Source of the DNA: Prorocentrum cordatum
Lineage: Eukaryota > Sar > Dinophyceae > Prorocentrales > Prorocentraceae
DNA: 64,000 bases
Direction of reading: 5' to 3'
NCBI GenBank assembly: GCA_963575745.1
Contig: CAUYUJ010020728.1
Coordinates: forward strand, 1 to 64,000
The notes beneath the pieces were generated by a model. It had not been told where the DNA came from. It saw nothing but the letters and a program-made list of their open reading frames with translations, and ran no database searches. Positions within the stretch are counted from its first letter, which is position 1. Every line of letters begins with the position of its first letter. Below are positions 1 to 11,458 of the stretch, piece after piece. Made by a program: the position numbers and the translations under genes.

Positions 1-120
1 GTGGTGATGATGCTGATGATAATGATGGTGGTGATGATGCTAACGTGACGGAAGAGGACGTGGACGATGGTGCCGATGTTGATGGTGATAATGTCAATGA
101 TGATGATGAACATAACATGA
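1..120. repeat. Interrupted GAT trinucleotide array (window edge)
   Basis: Runs of GATGATG with single substitutions, continuing off the left edge. It resembles the larger GAT arrays near 43-46.9 kb. No coding signal beyond the triplet repeat. Confidence 0.85.
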
Positions 121-361
121 CGCTTGCGATCCAAGAGACGCTTCGCTAAGCTACACGCGAAACAATTCGATGAAACGTGCTGGATCTGTGTCGCTACCCC
201 GTGAGGGCATGGGGACGCAATTGTCTGACGGCGGGACCAGTATGGACTATTGGTTGCGGTCCGCCTGCAGCACCGACCCTTTGATGGAGCTGCTCTCAAG
301 AGTGTCTTCAGGTTCACGTTTTTGCATGATCCCCTCGAACTTTCGTGTAGTAGTTGGTTCT

Positions 362-488
362 GGCAAGCACCGTGCTTTTGTGGCACAGCTTAAGCTCAAA
401 CACTTTGGCTTTGGGGAACACCGTGCTTTTTTGGCTTTGGGCACCGTGCTTTTGTGGCACCGTGCTTTTTTGGCTTTGGGGAACACTT
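362..488. repeat. Short tandem repeat built on CACCGTGCTTTT / TGGCTTTGGG
   Basis: The word CACCGTGCTTTT recurs four times, alternating with TGGCTTTGGG blocks. Reading frames through it are shadows of the repeat. 490-1010 holds nothing else recognisable. Confidence 0.7.
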
Positions 489-1010
489 CCCCCTGATTGG
501 GACCAGCGTCGCCCAAATCCAAGGTGCAAACACCAGGCCCATGATATGTTCCAGCACCACAGGAGAGGGGACACCGACCACGGCGACGACGAAAGGGGGA
601 TTGTAGGGCCCGAGGGAGGCGAGCGAGGAGAGGAAGAAAGGGGGACAGGGGGCAAAGCGCAGGCGTTTTACTAAGTCCGATGATCGTCTGGATTCGTAGG
701 ATTCGTAGGAGGGTGATGCGAGAAGAGCGCATTGGAGGCCCCAGAGGTGACGAAGACGGATGGAAGATCAGTGGAGAGGTCCTTGACTCGCGCAGAGCGC
801 GCTTGCAGCTGCTCGAGCGTGTAGCGCAGCTGGATAGGACGGCTGGCAGACACGTACCCCTGAAAGACACGCGAACCTGGACGATATTCGAAATGCCCCC
901 CCCCCCGCACCACACACCCTTCTGTCGCCCAACAACAGCCTCGGCCATGATCAAACATCGCGCAAGCAGTCGAAGCATCCTCTCAGAAGCGCTAGTGCTA
1001 CTCAAAATTG

Positions 1011-1660
1011 CTAGGTCCAGTTCTGCATGTCCTCGACCTCCTCCTCCTCCTCCTCCTCCTCCTCCTTGTCTGAGCTAGGCCCGGACGCTGTCCGCAACGG
1101 TGGTCGCATCGCATCCTCCTCATCTTTATCGTCTTGGGTGTGCTTGCTCATCTTCTCTCCTGGCATCCCGAGCTTGCGCAGTAGTTGCTCGGCGTCCCTC
1201 TCGATAACTCCTCGAGGGGCCGATTCTGGCTTGACGATGCCGCCCTGCTGGCTGATCGCCACGCCCGTGGAGCTGTGGGCAGTCGCCTACTCCGTCTTGA
1301 GAGGTACCGCCTGCATGTACGTCGCGAGCACCAGCTGCGCCTTGCACTGAGTCGGCCCGTCTCTCCCTTCCTCGTGTCGTAGAAGCAGTCCCTGATGCAA
1401 CAGAACTTGACCTGTTTCTGAAGCGATGCTCCTCCTTCGACTTGCCCTCCACTAGATATTTCCAGTGGATCTTGAGAGTGGCTCCGTTGTTCACGTCGAG
1501 GTCGGGCACCGCGGAGAGGTGTTGGAGCAATCCCAAGAATAAGTATGGCCCGTAGGGCTCGGTCGTGGGTGTGTTGACTGCCGTCTGCGCAGTCAGTTTC
1601 GGCATGAACTTAGCCGTCTGCCCTGCGAGCTTCGGCAGCACGAGGAGGAGGAGGAGGACG
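1011..1660 (-). pseudogene. Decayed coding region, unknown protein with acidic C-terminus
   Basis: Protein-like sequence appears on the minus strand in changing frames. The first part (about 1660 down to 1420) contains segments such as FMPKLTAQTAV and ATLKIHWKYLVEGKSKEEH. The last part (1262-1011) carries PRGVIERDAEQLLRKLGM followed by KEDE-rich residues and a poly-Glu stretch before the stop. At least one frameshift separates them, so no intact ORF spans both. I do not recognise the family. The acidic tail is encoded by a GAG/GAA microsatellite and may not be biological. It could be a degenerate retrocopy or exons of a gene whose introns I cannot place. Confidence 0.35.
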
Positions 1661-1775
1661 AGGCGAGCCTTCTCTTTTGAGTTCTGATGAGGCTCATTTC
1701 GGCCGTCTTGGGGCTGACTGGGTTTCCAGTGGGGCGCATCCCATATAGCTTGCACAGCATGTGACGGCTGCACTG

Positions 1776-1850
1776 CATTGTCCTGGCAAGTTTGGGCCAT
1801 CTCTTGTCAATTGATGCAAATGGGTTGGGTACGTCACAGGGTAATTTCCC
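1776..1850. repeat. Dispersed box repeat, copy 1
   Basis: A block starting CATTGTCCTGGCAAG and ending GGGTACGTCACAGGG. It is nearly identical to 2646-2720 and diverged from 33189-33260. All three copies lie next to ~100-bp satellite arrays, so they probably belong to one larger mobile or satellite-associated repeat. Confidence 0.75.
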
Positions 1851-1984
1851 AACTCTCCTGCGTTGGTTATTCGTCTTGAATAGTGCAGTGCGGTTGCGCA
1901 CCTTCTCCCGCCCCCTTCTTCCTCTCATCCCTCATATTTGCTTGCTACCCTGCCTCCTACCTCGTCGTCCTGTCTGGACGCTCA

Positions 1985-2345
1985 GTGGGGGCTGCGATCT
2001 GCGAAACTGTCGCCACATTCGAGGGCTGCTGGGGGGTCCAGCAGAGTGAGGCACCACCCAGACTCGGATTAGACCTCGCCATCCCTGGGAGGCTGCGACA
2101 CGCGAAACTGTCGCCACTTTCGAGGATTGCTGGGGGGTGCAGCGGAGTGACGTCTTACGCGGATCACCAGGAGACCTCGTCATCCTTGCGGAGCTGCGAT
2201 TTGCGAATCTGTCGCCACTTTCGAGGGTTGCTGGGGGGGCCCAGCAGAGTGAGGTACCACCCATACTCAGATTAAACCTCGCCATCCTTGGTGGGCTGCG
2301 ACTTGTGAAATTGTCGCTACTTTCGAGGGCTGCTGGGGGGTCCAG
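1985..2345. repeat. ~100-bp satellite array 1 (about 4 monomers)
   Basis: Monomers share GCTGCGATCTGCGAA, GTCGCCACTTTCGAGG, CTGCTGGGGGG and GACCTCGCCATCC. Landmark spacing is about 101 bp. It is the same family as 11459-13005 and 31973-32775. Confidence 0.85.
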
Positions 2346-2429
2346 CGGGGCGTTGTCGAGGGCCGCCCGCAGACCTGGCGGCGCGCCTTCGAGCGCTTAG
2401 CTCCCGCACTGAAAAGTGCAGGAAGGACG

Positions 2430-2735
2430 GAGGGGAGCTGGCGGGCGAGCTAGACCTCGCTCGCTTCGTGCCGTAACTATAAGCAGGTTGTATCATGCGG
2501 TCGAGTGCACCGGCGACATGGCGCAGGCAACGCTGCATATTGAGCGTGCGCCTTCGCTCCTCGTCCTTCTGGTGTTGTCCTGTGAATCGTGCCACGCGAG
2601 CGCATCCCGTTTTGCTTGCGCAGAATATGACGGCGCCTGCTTTGTCATTGTCCTGGCAAGCTTGGGCCAACTCTTGTCAGTTGATGCAAATGGGTTGGGT
2701 ACGTCACAGGGTAATTTTCCCCTGCCCTCATGCGT
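2430..2735. repeat. Dispersed duplicated segment with box repeat copy 2 (2646-2720)
   Basis: Matches 32815-33260 in order and orientation. Shared words include AGCTGGCGGGCGAGCTAG, TATAAGCA, GGCGACATGGCGCA, CGTGCCACGCGAGCGCA and GGGTACGTCAC. The homology implies a dispersed element or segmental duplication of about 0.3-0.45 kb lying just beyond a satellite array in both places. No ORF is conserved between copies. Confidence 0.7.
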
Positions 2736-3440
2736 TGGGTACTCGTTTTGCGTAGAGCACTGCTCGCGCGTTGCCCTCTCACTTGCCCAGCCTGCCTTTT
2801 ACCTCGCCCCTTCCTGCGCGCTAGCTTGCTTCCTTCCTGGTCATTACTCGTGGGCGACAGGGTCCAAGTCCCGAAGGGGGTGTGCCCGAATGAGTTTTTT
2901 TTGGTTGCTTGGCGCTGGTTTCGCCCGTGGATGTAGCGATCATCAGAGGAGATGTTCGCGTTGTGTGACGTGCGTGCGGCCTGGATAAGCATGTGCGTTG
3001 TTCGTGGTGTAGTGTTGCAGTGTTTTTCTAGCCGCCGTTCTCAACGGTCGGTTGTTGTTGACCGCTTCTTGCGATTGGCCTGGGGCGTTGATGCGTTGAC
3101 GTACGATGGCTTGGTAGGGTCTGGATGGACGGTTCGTGGCGGCTTTCGGGGCCGCGGGAGTGTTATGGTTAGTACTTGACAGGTTATTTGCGGGGCAGTT
3201 GCTTCGTGTCTAACAGGGCCGCCCCCTGCCCTGCGCGCCTGCGCGCGCGGCGCGCCTGCCATTCCTGCGGCAGGTGGCGAGCCGGGCGCATTTGGCGCCC
3301 CTGCCGCGGCCGGAGCAGCGGAGCAGCACTTGGCGTACTTCGCGCAGTGGTGCATCTGGCGCAGTCGGTGCGCTCGGCACTTTGCGTACCCCGCGCATCG
3401 GAGTGTTTTCGCGCGGCTTCCAACCTCGACCACCTAGAAC
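2736..3440. other. No feature recognised
   Basis: Moderately GC-rich DNA with ORFs in several frames on both strands, none with a recognisable domain. Confidence 0.5.
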
Positions 3441-3673
3441 GCGCGTCGCGGGGGGTTGGGAGGAGGAGGAGGAAGGAGGATGGATACGGACGAGGATAAT
3501 GACGATGATCTATAAGTTGTCAGGAGCGAGGGGCATGGGGGCGAGGAGGGGGGCTCGGAGGAGGAGGAGGAGGACGAGTCGGGGGGGGGGAGATGATGGA
3601 TGCGCGGGGGGCCCAGGGCAGGAATTGTTCGGTGAACGGGGGGGCGGGGATAGCGAGGGGAGGGGTCGGGTGG

Positions 3674-3711
<38 letters not shown>

Positions 3712-3720
3712 TTTTTCGAT
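3441..3720. repeat. Purine-rich GGA tract and (GTC)n microsatellite
   Basis: GGAGGA/GGGG stretches followed by a run of CGTCGT near 3675-3713. Long Arg/Gly and Ser/Pro ORFs here are low-complexity artefacts. Confidence 0.75.
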
Positions 3721-4429
3721 CCGTTCACGGAGATTATGCTCGCATCTCGCCAGGTTAAGGACAGGGAAAGCGATGGCGAGGAAGAGCGCGCAGGAACGCG
3801 CGCAGGGAGAGGGGAAGAGGAAGGGCGGGAACGGGGGGGCGACAAGGAACGGGTAGGGGTGATGTCGGAAGGGAGGGTCGGACGTTGGTTTGTTTTCACC
3901 TCGTGCGCGCGGGTGCTAGTGCGGCTGCCCTCTCTTCGCTGCTTGCGGCGTCTCTACATATCGGTCCCTCCCGGATGTTTCCCCCCTTCCTGCTGCTGTC
4001 AGTGCCCCTCTTCGAGTTGTGAAAAGCCCCACTGCAGCTTCGTTGCCTGTGCGCGCCGCGTGGAGGCGACGCGCGAGTACCTGCGAACCGCGCGCGGGGT
4101 CTGCCGACGTGGGCTGCGTCTGAGGGGGTCCAGGGTTCCAGGGTCCAGGGCCTCCCAGGGCCCCAGGGTGCCCCAGCAGGTCCAGGGTGTCTTAGGTCAG
4201 GGCCCACGGCGGCCCACGAGTTAGATCGGCTTAGCGCGGCGCACGATGCGGTAGACGGCGGAGGGGTGGAGATAGCGGGAGAGGGCCAGGCGGCGGGAGA
4301 GGAACAATGGGGGGACAGAAACCGGTGCTTCAGCAAGTAAATGGGGCCGTCGTGGGCCCCGCGGCCGTTGTTCGGGCCACCCGCGATCCAAGCCCCAGCA
4401 ACGCCGAGCCGGCGAGTGGGCCTCTCGCA

Positions 4430-4890
4430 GCTCGAGGACGTCGACAGACTTCTCTTCGAAATAGCCTCTCGCAGCTCGGGGGCGCCCCCGAGCTGCGAGA
4501 GGCCGCTTCGAGGAGAGGTCCGTCGCACCTCGGGGGCGCCCTCGAACTGGCCTCTCGCACCTTGGGGGCGCCCCCGAGCTGCGAGAGGCTAGTTCGAGGA
4601 GAGGTCTGTCAGACCTCTCCTTTTCGCAGAGGCCAGTTCGAGGACGTCCCCGAGCTGCGAGAGGCCCATTCGAGGGCGCCCCCGAGCTGCGAGAGGCTAG
4701 TTCGAGGACGCCCCCGAGCTTCGAGGGGCCCATTCGAGAGCATCCCCGAGCTGCGAGAGGCCAGTTCGAGGACGTCCCCGAGCTGCGAGAGGCCAGTTCG
4801 AGGCCCTCTCGCACCTTGGGGACGTCATCGAACTGGCCTCTCGCAGCTCGGGGGCGTCATCGAACTGGCCTCTCGCACCCCGGGGGCGTC
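4430..4890. repeat. Cluster of short direct and inverted repeats with a 40-bp perfect palindrome
   Basis: A unit of about 30-36 bp built on GAGCTGCGAGAGGC and AGTTCGAGGACG recurs in both orientations. 4464-4503 is a perfect palindrome: the first 20 bases (starting GCCTCTCGCAGCTCGG) are the exact reverse complement of the next 20. Apparent peptides such as SSGAPPSCERP are by-products on both strands. Confidence 0.85.
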
Positions 4891-5009
4891 TTTTTTTTTC
4901 GAGCCCGTTTTTGCTTTGGCCCCAGCGGGGCCAGCGATGAACTGGCAGAGGGCGGGGAGGAGAACGAGCCGCCGCCCCGGACGCTCCGATTTGGGAGCAG
5001 AATCGCGGA

Positions 5010-5294
5010 CGGCCGCGAGGAGGAGGGGGAATAAGAGGAGGAGAACGAGGAGGTGGAGTAGGCGAAGGAGGAGGAGGAAAAGGACGACGACGACGATGAC
5101 GACGATCACGACGACTACGACCTCTGCAAGGAGGTGGAGGAGGAGGAGGAGGCAGAGGAAAATTGAGGAGTAAGATGACTGCGACGGCGACGGCGACGGC
5201 GACAGCGGCGGCGGCCCTTCCCCTCCCGCCCGGGCTCTGCGGCTGCTTCCCATCCTTGACGGCGGTCACGACGACGGCCGCGGCCACGGCCGCG

Positions 5295-5330
<36 letters not shown>

Positions 5331-5335
5331 GTGAC
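5010..5335. repeat. GAGGAG, (GACGGC)n and (GAC)n microsatellites
   Basis: Three adjacent simple repeats. The first part of the ORF beginning at 5163 is poly-Ala/Thr from these repeats and is probably not protein. Confidence 0.75.
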
Positions 5336-5407
5336 CTCCAGTGTCCAGTATGCAGTCATTGGGCTCAAAGTTTATACGACCTGCAAGTTCATATTCGCAC
5401 TCGTTGC

Positions 5408-6246
5408 TCACTCTCGCAGCCTGAAGTCAGACATCGGAGGCGACGCGGCGTCGGGCTCGGCGGGCTCGAACGACGACCCGATGGACCTCGGGGCCCTGAT
5501 CGAGATCGGGAAAAGAAAGGTGGCACCTGGCGGGGGAGAAGGGGCGCGCGGACCCAGGGGCCGCCGAGCGGCAGATGCAGCAGACGAGGCAGAGGACACA
5601 CTGAACCAAGTAGAAGGGGCGCTCCGAGGGAAAGACATTGCAGCGGCGCTGGGCCTCCTCCTAAAAGGTTTCTGCATGCATTCGCAACTTCTCCGAGACC
5701 TAGCGGCGGCGGCATGGGCAACCGCGATCCCCCCGACCACGTCACCGATGACCGTGGCTTCCAGGGCAGCTGGAAAACTTTATGCCGAGGCAGCTGGGCT
5801 CCCCTCCGTGAAGGACAAGCTGGGGTCGCCACGTTTGCACATTGCGCGCGCAGGGTACAAGTGCTTAGTGGAGGCGGAATCGAGTCACAAGATCGGGGGG
5901 GAGCTCTGGACGTAGTACGCATGTTCTGCAAGTTCATACAGAACTGACAGATGCAGGAGCTAGGATTATCGTTCCGTCACTTTCGCTGCAAGAAGTGCCA
6001 CAACGAAGATGTGACCCGTCTCCAGTTCGCCATCGCGGATGGGGTCTCTCTCTCTCTCAAGCGAGCGGCGAACCGACGACGTACTCCAAGCTAATGGTCG
6101 AGAATGCGACAGTCGTATTGCTCAGGGGCATGGGTGGAACCCTCAAGCAGGGAACTGCGCCGCAGGGACACCTCAAGCACCTCGCACAGAAAATGCTGGA
6201 CGAACACAAGCTCGGCGGAAAAGGCAGGGGCAAGCAGCAGAAGTGA
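5408..6246 (+). pseudogene. Decayed retroposed-looking gene, unknown function
   Basis: Protein-like sequence runs in the plus sense through three frame segments: about 5408-5915 (contains DPMDLGALIEIGKRK and a helical stretch DTLNQVEGALRGKDIAAALG), 5900-6080 (MFCKFIQN, a TGA, then MQELGLSFRHFRCKKCHNED) and 6085-6246 (LMVENATVVLLRGMGG ending KGRGKQQK before TGA). The pieces follow one another without gaps, so this was probably one intron-less ORF broken by an in-frame TGA and frameshifts. A roughly 200-nt A tract begins about 50 nt after the last stop, as expected of a retroposed mRNA copy. I cannot name the family; a retroelement-encoded accessory ORF is an alternative. Confidence 0.45.
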
Positions 6247-6298
6247 TTGCAGAAGGATGGCAGACTCGACCGGCGGCGTTGAAGGCCCGCGTCATGGC

Positions 6299-6369
6299 AA
6301 AAAAAAAAAAAAAAAAAAAAACAAAAAAAAAAAGAAAAAAAAAAAAAAAAAAAAATAAATAAAAAAAAA

Positions 6370-6418
<49 letters not shown>

Positions 6419-6421
6419 AAA

Positions 6422-6452
<31 letters not shown>

Positions 6453-6468
6453 AAAAAAAAAAAAATAA

Positions 6469-6499
<31 letters not shown>
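6299..6499 (+). repeat. A-rich tract flanked by an 11-bp direct repeat
   Basis: About 200 nt of nearly pure A with rare C, G and T. TCATGGCAAAA stands immediately before it (about 6293-6303) and again after it (about 6500-6510). It could be the poly(A) tail of the upstream retrocopy or a separate A-tract insertion with target-site duplication. Later A runs blur the exact borders. Confidence 0.8.
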
Positions 6500-6519
6500 T
6501 CATGGCAAAAGAGGAGGTC

Positions 6520-6690
6520 TCCAAATCCTAAGCGGCGCTTGGGTTCAAGTCGCCACCGTTTTCGCTGGACGCTAAAAATCTTAGGCTCCGCCTAGGTTCA
6601 GGTCGCCATCTTGGTTTCGCTGGGCGCCTCAAATCCTAGGCATGGCCTAGGTTCAAGTCGCCACTTAGTTTTCGCCGGACGCCTCGACCC
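6520..6690. repeat. Three ~65-bp tandem copies with CCTAGG palindromes
   Basis: Shared words are AAATCCTAGGC, GGTTCAAGTCGCCA and TTTCGCTGGACGCC. The middle copies contain CCTAGGCATGGCCTAGG, nearly self-complementary. 6690-7260 shows no recognisable gene. Confidence 0.7.
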
Positions 6691-7265
6691 CAATGTATTT
6701 CAGTTAATGGGATGGGATATGTGTACTCACGCAGTCCATCGGCTTGCAGATGGCGGACCCAGATCGCGTCCAGCTGACCTCCACCGAGACGCAGTCTAGG
6801 TTTCCAGGGTGTAACCCCTTGTTTTGGATCCTCTGCGTCGGGGTGGGCATGGTAATGGGCGTGGGCGAGTTCGCTATGCAGTTGAACTTGTACCTCACGC
6901 CTGAGGCGCCCGCCCGTCTCGCCCGACAAGGCGGGCGCGCCTTGTTTTTGCAGTCAGGACAGTCGTTCCTGGACTCTGAATAGTTATTGTTTTTTCCCCC
7001 TTCAGGGTTGGGCGGATGCTTCGGGGGCCTGCCCGGCACACCCAGCGCCGTGAGGTTTCGGCCCCCATGGGGCCAGAGGGGTGCCCCCCCAGCTTGTGCG
7101 CGACATTGAATATTGCGCGCAGCCCCGACACGCACGCGTCGAGTGCTGCGCGGCGCGCGTAACCCGTGACCTCGTATAGTAGATATGCGATCGTTCGAGG
7201 TTGTAGTATACACGCGCTTCATACCACGTGTATAGCTGCGTCACCCCCAGCGCGCGCGCATGGCC

Positions 7266-7303
7266 GAGTCCTATCCTATCCTATCCTATCCTATCCTATC
7301 CTG
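7266..7303. repeat. (CCTAT)n microsatellite
   Basis: About seven tandem CCTAT units. Confidence 0.95.
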
Positions 7304-7545
7304 CTAATCCTCCTCCTCCTCATCCTCCTCCCCCTCCTCCCTCCTCCTCCTCGCCCCTCCTCCCTGCCTCCTCCTCTTTTTCCTCCCTCCTCCCTCCTCC
7401 TCCTCGTCCTCCCTCCCTCCTCCTCCTCCCCCTCCTCGTCGTCCTCCTCCTTTTCGTCCTCTTCGTCCTCTTCCTCCTCCTCGTCCTCTTCCTCCCCCTC
7501 CTCCTCCTCGTCCTCATCGGACTCGGATTCGCGGACTGAGGGCTG
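7304..7545. repeat. Pyrimidine-rich (TCC)n tract
   Basis: Almost pure C/T on the plus strand. Ser/Pro/Leu and Glu/Arg ORFs in this block are artefacts. Confidence 0.85.
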
Positions 7546-8064
7546 GAAGGGGTCGAGCCCATACTGCACTCGTGCTCCTCCCACCTCCCCTTGCCCCCCC
7601 CCATTGCGCCCCTGCCGCCGCCTCCCCGCCTCGCCCCCCCCCCTTGCGCCCTGCCCCATCCCCCCCGGCCCCTGCCCCGCTTCCTCCTCCTCCTCCGCTT
7701 CCCCTTCCCCCCCCCCGCCCCTTCCACCGTTGCTCAACATGAGTGCTACTCCCCCCCCCGGGTCCGCGCGGGAGCTGGCCGCCGCCCCTCCGCGTGCTGC
7801 CTTTTCACATACAGGATGTGGCAAAGGTGGTATTTTTTGTTTTTTTTCATTCGGGACGTCCCCTTCCGTTGCGAGGGGGCGCTCTCGCCTCGGCGCCCGC
7901 CGCACTCCTGCCCTCTCTACCATTACCCAATATGAATATTACGCACCCCTTCCCAGTCCGCGCGGAAGCCCCGAGCCGTCGTCGCCCCCCGTCGGCGCCC
8001 GCCGACGCCCGCGAGCTCGCGGCCCCCGCGGCGCCAGGGCGGACTGCCGAGCACCAGCGCCAGC

Positions 8065-8215
8065 GCGACCGACAGCAGCTGTCGTCGTCGTCGTCGCCGT
8101 CGTCGTCGCCGTCGTCGTAATCCTCATCGTTTGTCTTCCTCCTCCTCCTCCTCCTCCTCCTCCTCGTCGTCGTCGTCGCCCTCCTCCGCCTCTTCCTCCC
8201 CCCCCTCCTGTTCCT
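8065..8215. repeat. (GTC)n and (TCC)n microsatellites
   Basis: GTCGTC followed by TCCTCC runs. 7546-8064 between the two tracts is C-rich DNA without a recognisable gene, and 8216-8640 likewise. Confidence 0.8.
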
Positions 8216-8639
8216 TTCTATGCATGAAGGGCAGATGCGGCGCCCGATTCGGTGAGAGGACAAATGATCAGCGTAACGGGAAGGGATGGGAGGGAATGGT
8301 GGGGCCCGATGTGGCGCGAGCGCACCTAGTTTGCCGTTTCCCCCTCTCCCCTGCCCCTCTCCCCCCTCCCTATGCCCCCCCTCGCCCCGTCTCCCGCCCG
8401 GGCCCCCTCGGCCTACGCGCCCGCGGTCGTGCATCATGCCCGCGTTAAGATCGCGCGCGGGGCCCCGAACACTCCACTTACGGTTTGTCATGGGGCCCAT
8501 TGGGAAATCAGATCCCTGTGCGTGCGTGGCGAAAACACATCAGCAGTGATACCAATAATTTAAACGCAGAGAAACTAGCTGTCGTGCAAATTGCATTCGG
8601 ATTAACGATATGATGTTTTTGGCGAGCGTCAACGTATAT

Positions 8640-10030
8640 CACCAGTGTACTATCTCTACGACTTGTGTTGTTATTACGCAGTGATGGGGCCTCGGCCCCC
8701 CCCTTCGGTTGACGCGCATGGATTGCAAGCTCGCGGAATCGAGGCAGTGCCTCACCTCGGTGCAGTGCGCGCCCCACGCCGGACTACATGAATTTTCCTT
8801 GTCTCAGTGGTGTCGTAACTGCATCGCCATTTTCATCGACATGTTATGGAATGATGCGTTGATGGGAAAGTGCACGATGATGTGGGCGAAGGAAGATGAG
8901 CAGGACTCGGGGCCTCGTGGGAACCTCTCGGGACCACTTAAAATCCAGGGGGGGCCCGGGCACCCCAATTAATTTTACCAACTAACGAGATAAGGCGATC
9001 AGCATGAGGTTTTGCTTCAGTGGAAGACGAACTGTTGTATCATGTCGCACGAGACGATTTGAAAACATATGATATGATATGGTATGAAATGATGTGATAT
9101 TTGATGGCGTGTCGTGGTTATATTGTAACATGTTATTGCCTGTCACGCATGAGCGTGCTCTGGTACGCCATTGGGGGGTAATGCAATCGCCCGGGGCCTC
9201 GGACTTCTTTTAATACAAAAAAAGAAAAAACTCGAGCGACGCGCATGCGTTGCAGGCTTGCCAAACCGATGCAGCGTCTCACTGTGAAGCGCAGTGCGCT
9301 CGACGCTGGACTGTCTTCTCGCTGCCCCAAGAAGCTCAATGTTTCAGTATCGCCCTCGTCGCCACGTTAATGAATGATGCGTTGGTAGAAGGAGCGTCGA
9401 GAAGGATGGGGAAGGGAACGTGAGGAGGAGAGCTCGGCGCCTCTTGGTGGCCGCTTCAGTTTAAGGGGAGGCCCCAAGCACTTAAATCAAGTTTTCAGAT
9501 TTTCCCTACAGAAACAACCACATGTTTTATTGAAACCGATTGGCGACCACATCGAAATACCAATAGTGGGGTGGAAGGTGAGTTTTTGCGTGCGATGATA
9601 TGTTATTGTACGATTTGGTGTGCGATGTTATCGTATGCTACGACATGCTATAAACTACTAGCACATGCTGTTGCTGTTACGCATGAGTGTGCTCGGGCAC
9701 GCGCCTCGGGGGTAATTTAATCGCTCGGGGCCTCGAAGGCTTGACCTCGGGAGACGGCGTCTCAATTGCAAGTTTAGCGCGCTCGGCGCTGGACTGTCTT
9801 CGCCTTGCCCCAAGAACCTCAACGCTGCATCATCGCCGTCATCGCCACGTTAATGCATGTTGCGTTGATATGGAAGGTTGAAAAGGATGGGGAAGGGAAC
9901 GCGAAGGGGGAGAGCTCGGCGCCTCTTGGTGGCCAGTTATGTTTAACGGGGGGGTGCCCGAGCACTTAATTTAATTATGCCGACTATCCATATGCAACCA
10001 ACCGCATTTTTATTGAAGCCGACGAACGAC
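8640..10030. repeat. Diverged ~480-bp tandem repeat, three copies
   Basis: Copies start near 8650, 9130 and 9660. The last two share ACGCATGAG, CGGGGCCTCG, CGCTGGACTGTCTTC, GCCACGTTAATG, GGATGGGGAAGGGAACG and GAGCTCGGCGCCTCTTGGTG, and both are linked to CGACCACATCGAAAT (9545, 10026). The first is more diverged (GGAATGATGCGTTGATGG, CACTTAAAATC). No conserved ORF. Confidence 0.75.
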
Positions 10031-11458
10031 CACATCGAAATTCCAAAGCTTAAAGCAATACGGATGAAACTGCGTAGGTCAATTTCAAGTCGCGCGGTGC
10101 GGCTTGAAATTGGGACCTCTCGGTGTCCTCTTGGGACTTTCCCGCGCTTCTCTCGGGGCTGTCCGGAGGCCCCCCGAGATCGCTTCGGGGGCTGTCCCGG
10201 GGCCCCAGGAAAACGCAGGAAAGTGTCGTTGCGAGCTCCGTTAGGCGGAGTTCCACCAGGTGTTCGCTGCGGCTGCTGATGGAGCCCTCATGGGATTCTT
10301 TTGGGGCCTGCCTGGGTCCTTCCAGGGCCCTTCGGCTTTTCTCCGGATGTTTTTAGGGGCCGCTGGGAGGGGGGGGGGGGTGGCGGAGAGGGCAGGGGAA
10401 TACTCGGGGGAACGCGGGGCCCAATGACCAACAGGAGCGGGGGAACAGGGGCAGGAGGGGCCACGTTGAGTGGCTTGTGGCGCATTCGTTTAACACGTAG
10501 CAAATGAAGACGATGAGGAAGATGGTGGGGGGGGGACGGAGGGGGGGGACCGCCTGCAGGTGAGACTGCGACATGGGAGGGGCCTTTTCGATCGAAGTCA
10601 CGCAGCGACCCAATGTTGTATCAAGACGGCTCATGCAACCCGGAATGCGTTTCAACTTGGTCCTAAGAGGACCTCCAGCAGCGCTTCGAGAAGGGCTTTC
10701 GAATTTCGGGGAGGCGTCGACTATGCCGCGCCGCGCTCAATGGGGTCGCCTGGATTACGTTCGTTCTTTATGTCGTCGGCGGTTGCGCCAGAGGCCACGC
10801 GAGCCCCGCAATCGAGCATCTCCCGGGTCGTGTGTGCGCGCGTCTTCGCGCGACTGAATCGCGCGGCTTTTTCAAGAACGAATGCAATCGCCCAAGATTA
10901 TCCCATTCGTCCCTCTTTGCCGCCGTGGCGTTATAGGTGGTGCCTCGCTGCTTTCTCGCGCCTTGCCCCCGCCTCCTGCATTGCGACTCTGCTTCCACGT
11001 GTGCCCGCCCCCAAAATCCAATCGTCGGTGCATCGCTCGGAAGATTTGATTTGTTAGCGGCGTTTTCGCGCGCGCGCGCCGCGCTCGGGCCCGAGCCGCG
11101 CGCTTGCCGCCGCGCCCGCCTCGCGCGGCCCAATCTGGTTTTCGCGCCGCGTCAGCGCCTCGCTTGGCCGCCCGGGCAGCGCGCGAAAGCGCGCACGCAT
11201 TCGCCCTGGCGAGCTCAAGCATGCGATGATAGCGCCAACATGTGAGCCTTCAGTCGCCATGCGCACTTCCTCATGCGATGTGCGCCGTTGTTGTGGCGAC
11301 GCTGGCCCCCGATTGAGAGCCGTGCGCAAACTGAAGCAGCGGCGCGAAAACACAACGCAACACCGCATAGTCAATGACAAATCATGCATCCGATTCGGGG
11401 ACCATTCGGGCGCACTTCGGGCACCATAACTTACTTGGGCCCGTTCGCCCACGACATT
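10031..11458. other. No gene recognised; GC-rich short repeats
   Basis: 10130-10350 has GGGGCC/CCCGAG short repeats and 10370-10560 G-rich runs. 11060-11200 is extremely GC-rich with GCGCGC. Arg/Ala ORFs overlap on both strands and show no domain. Confidence 0.5.
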
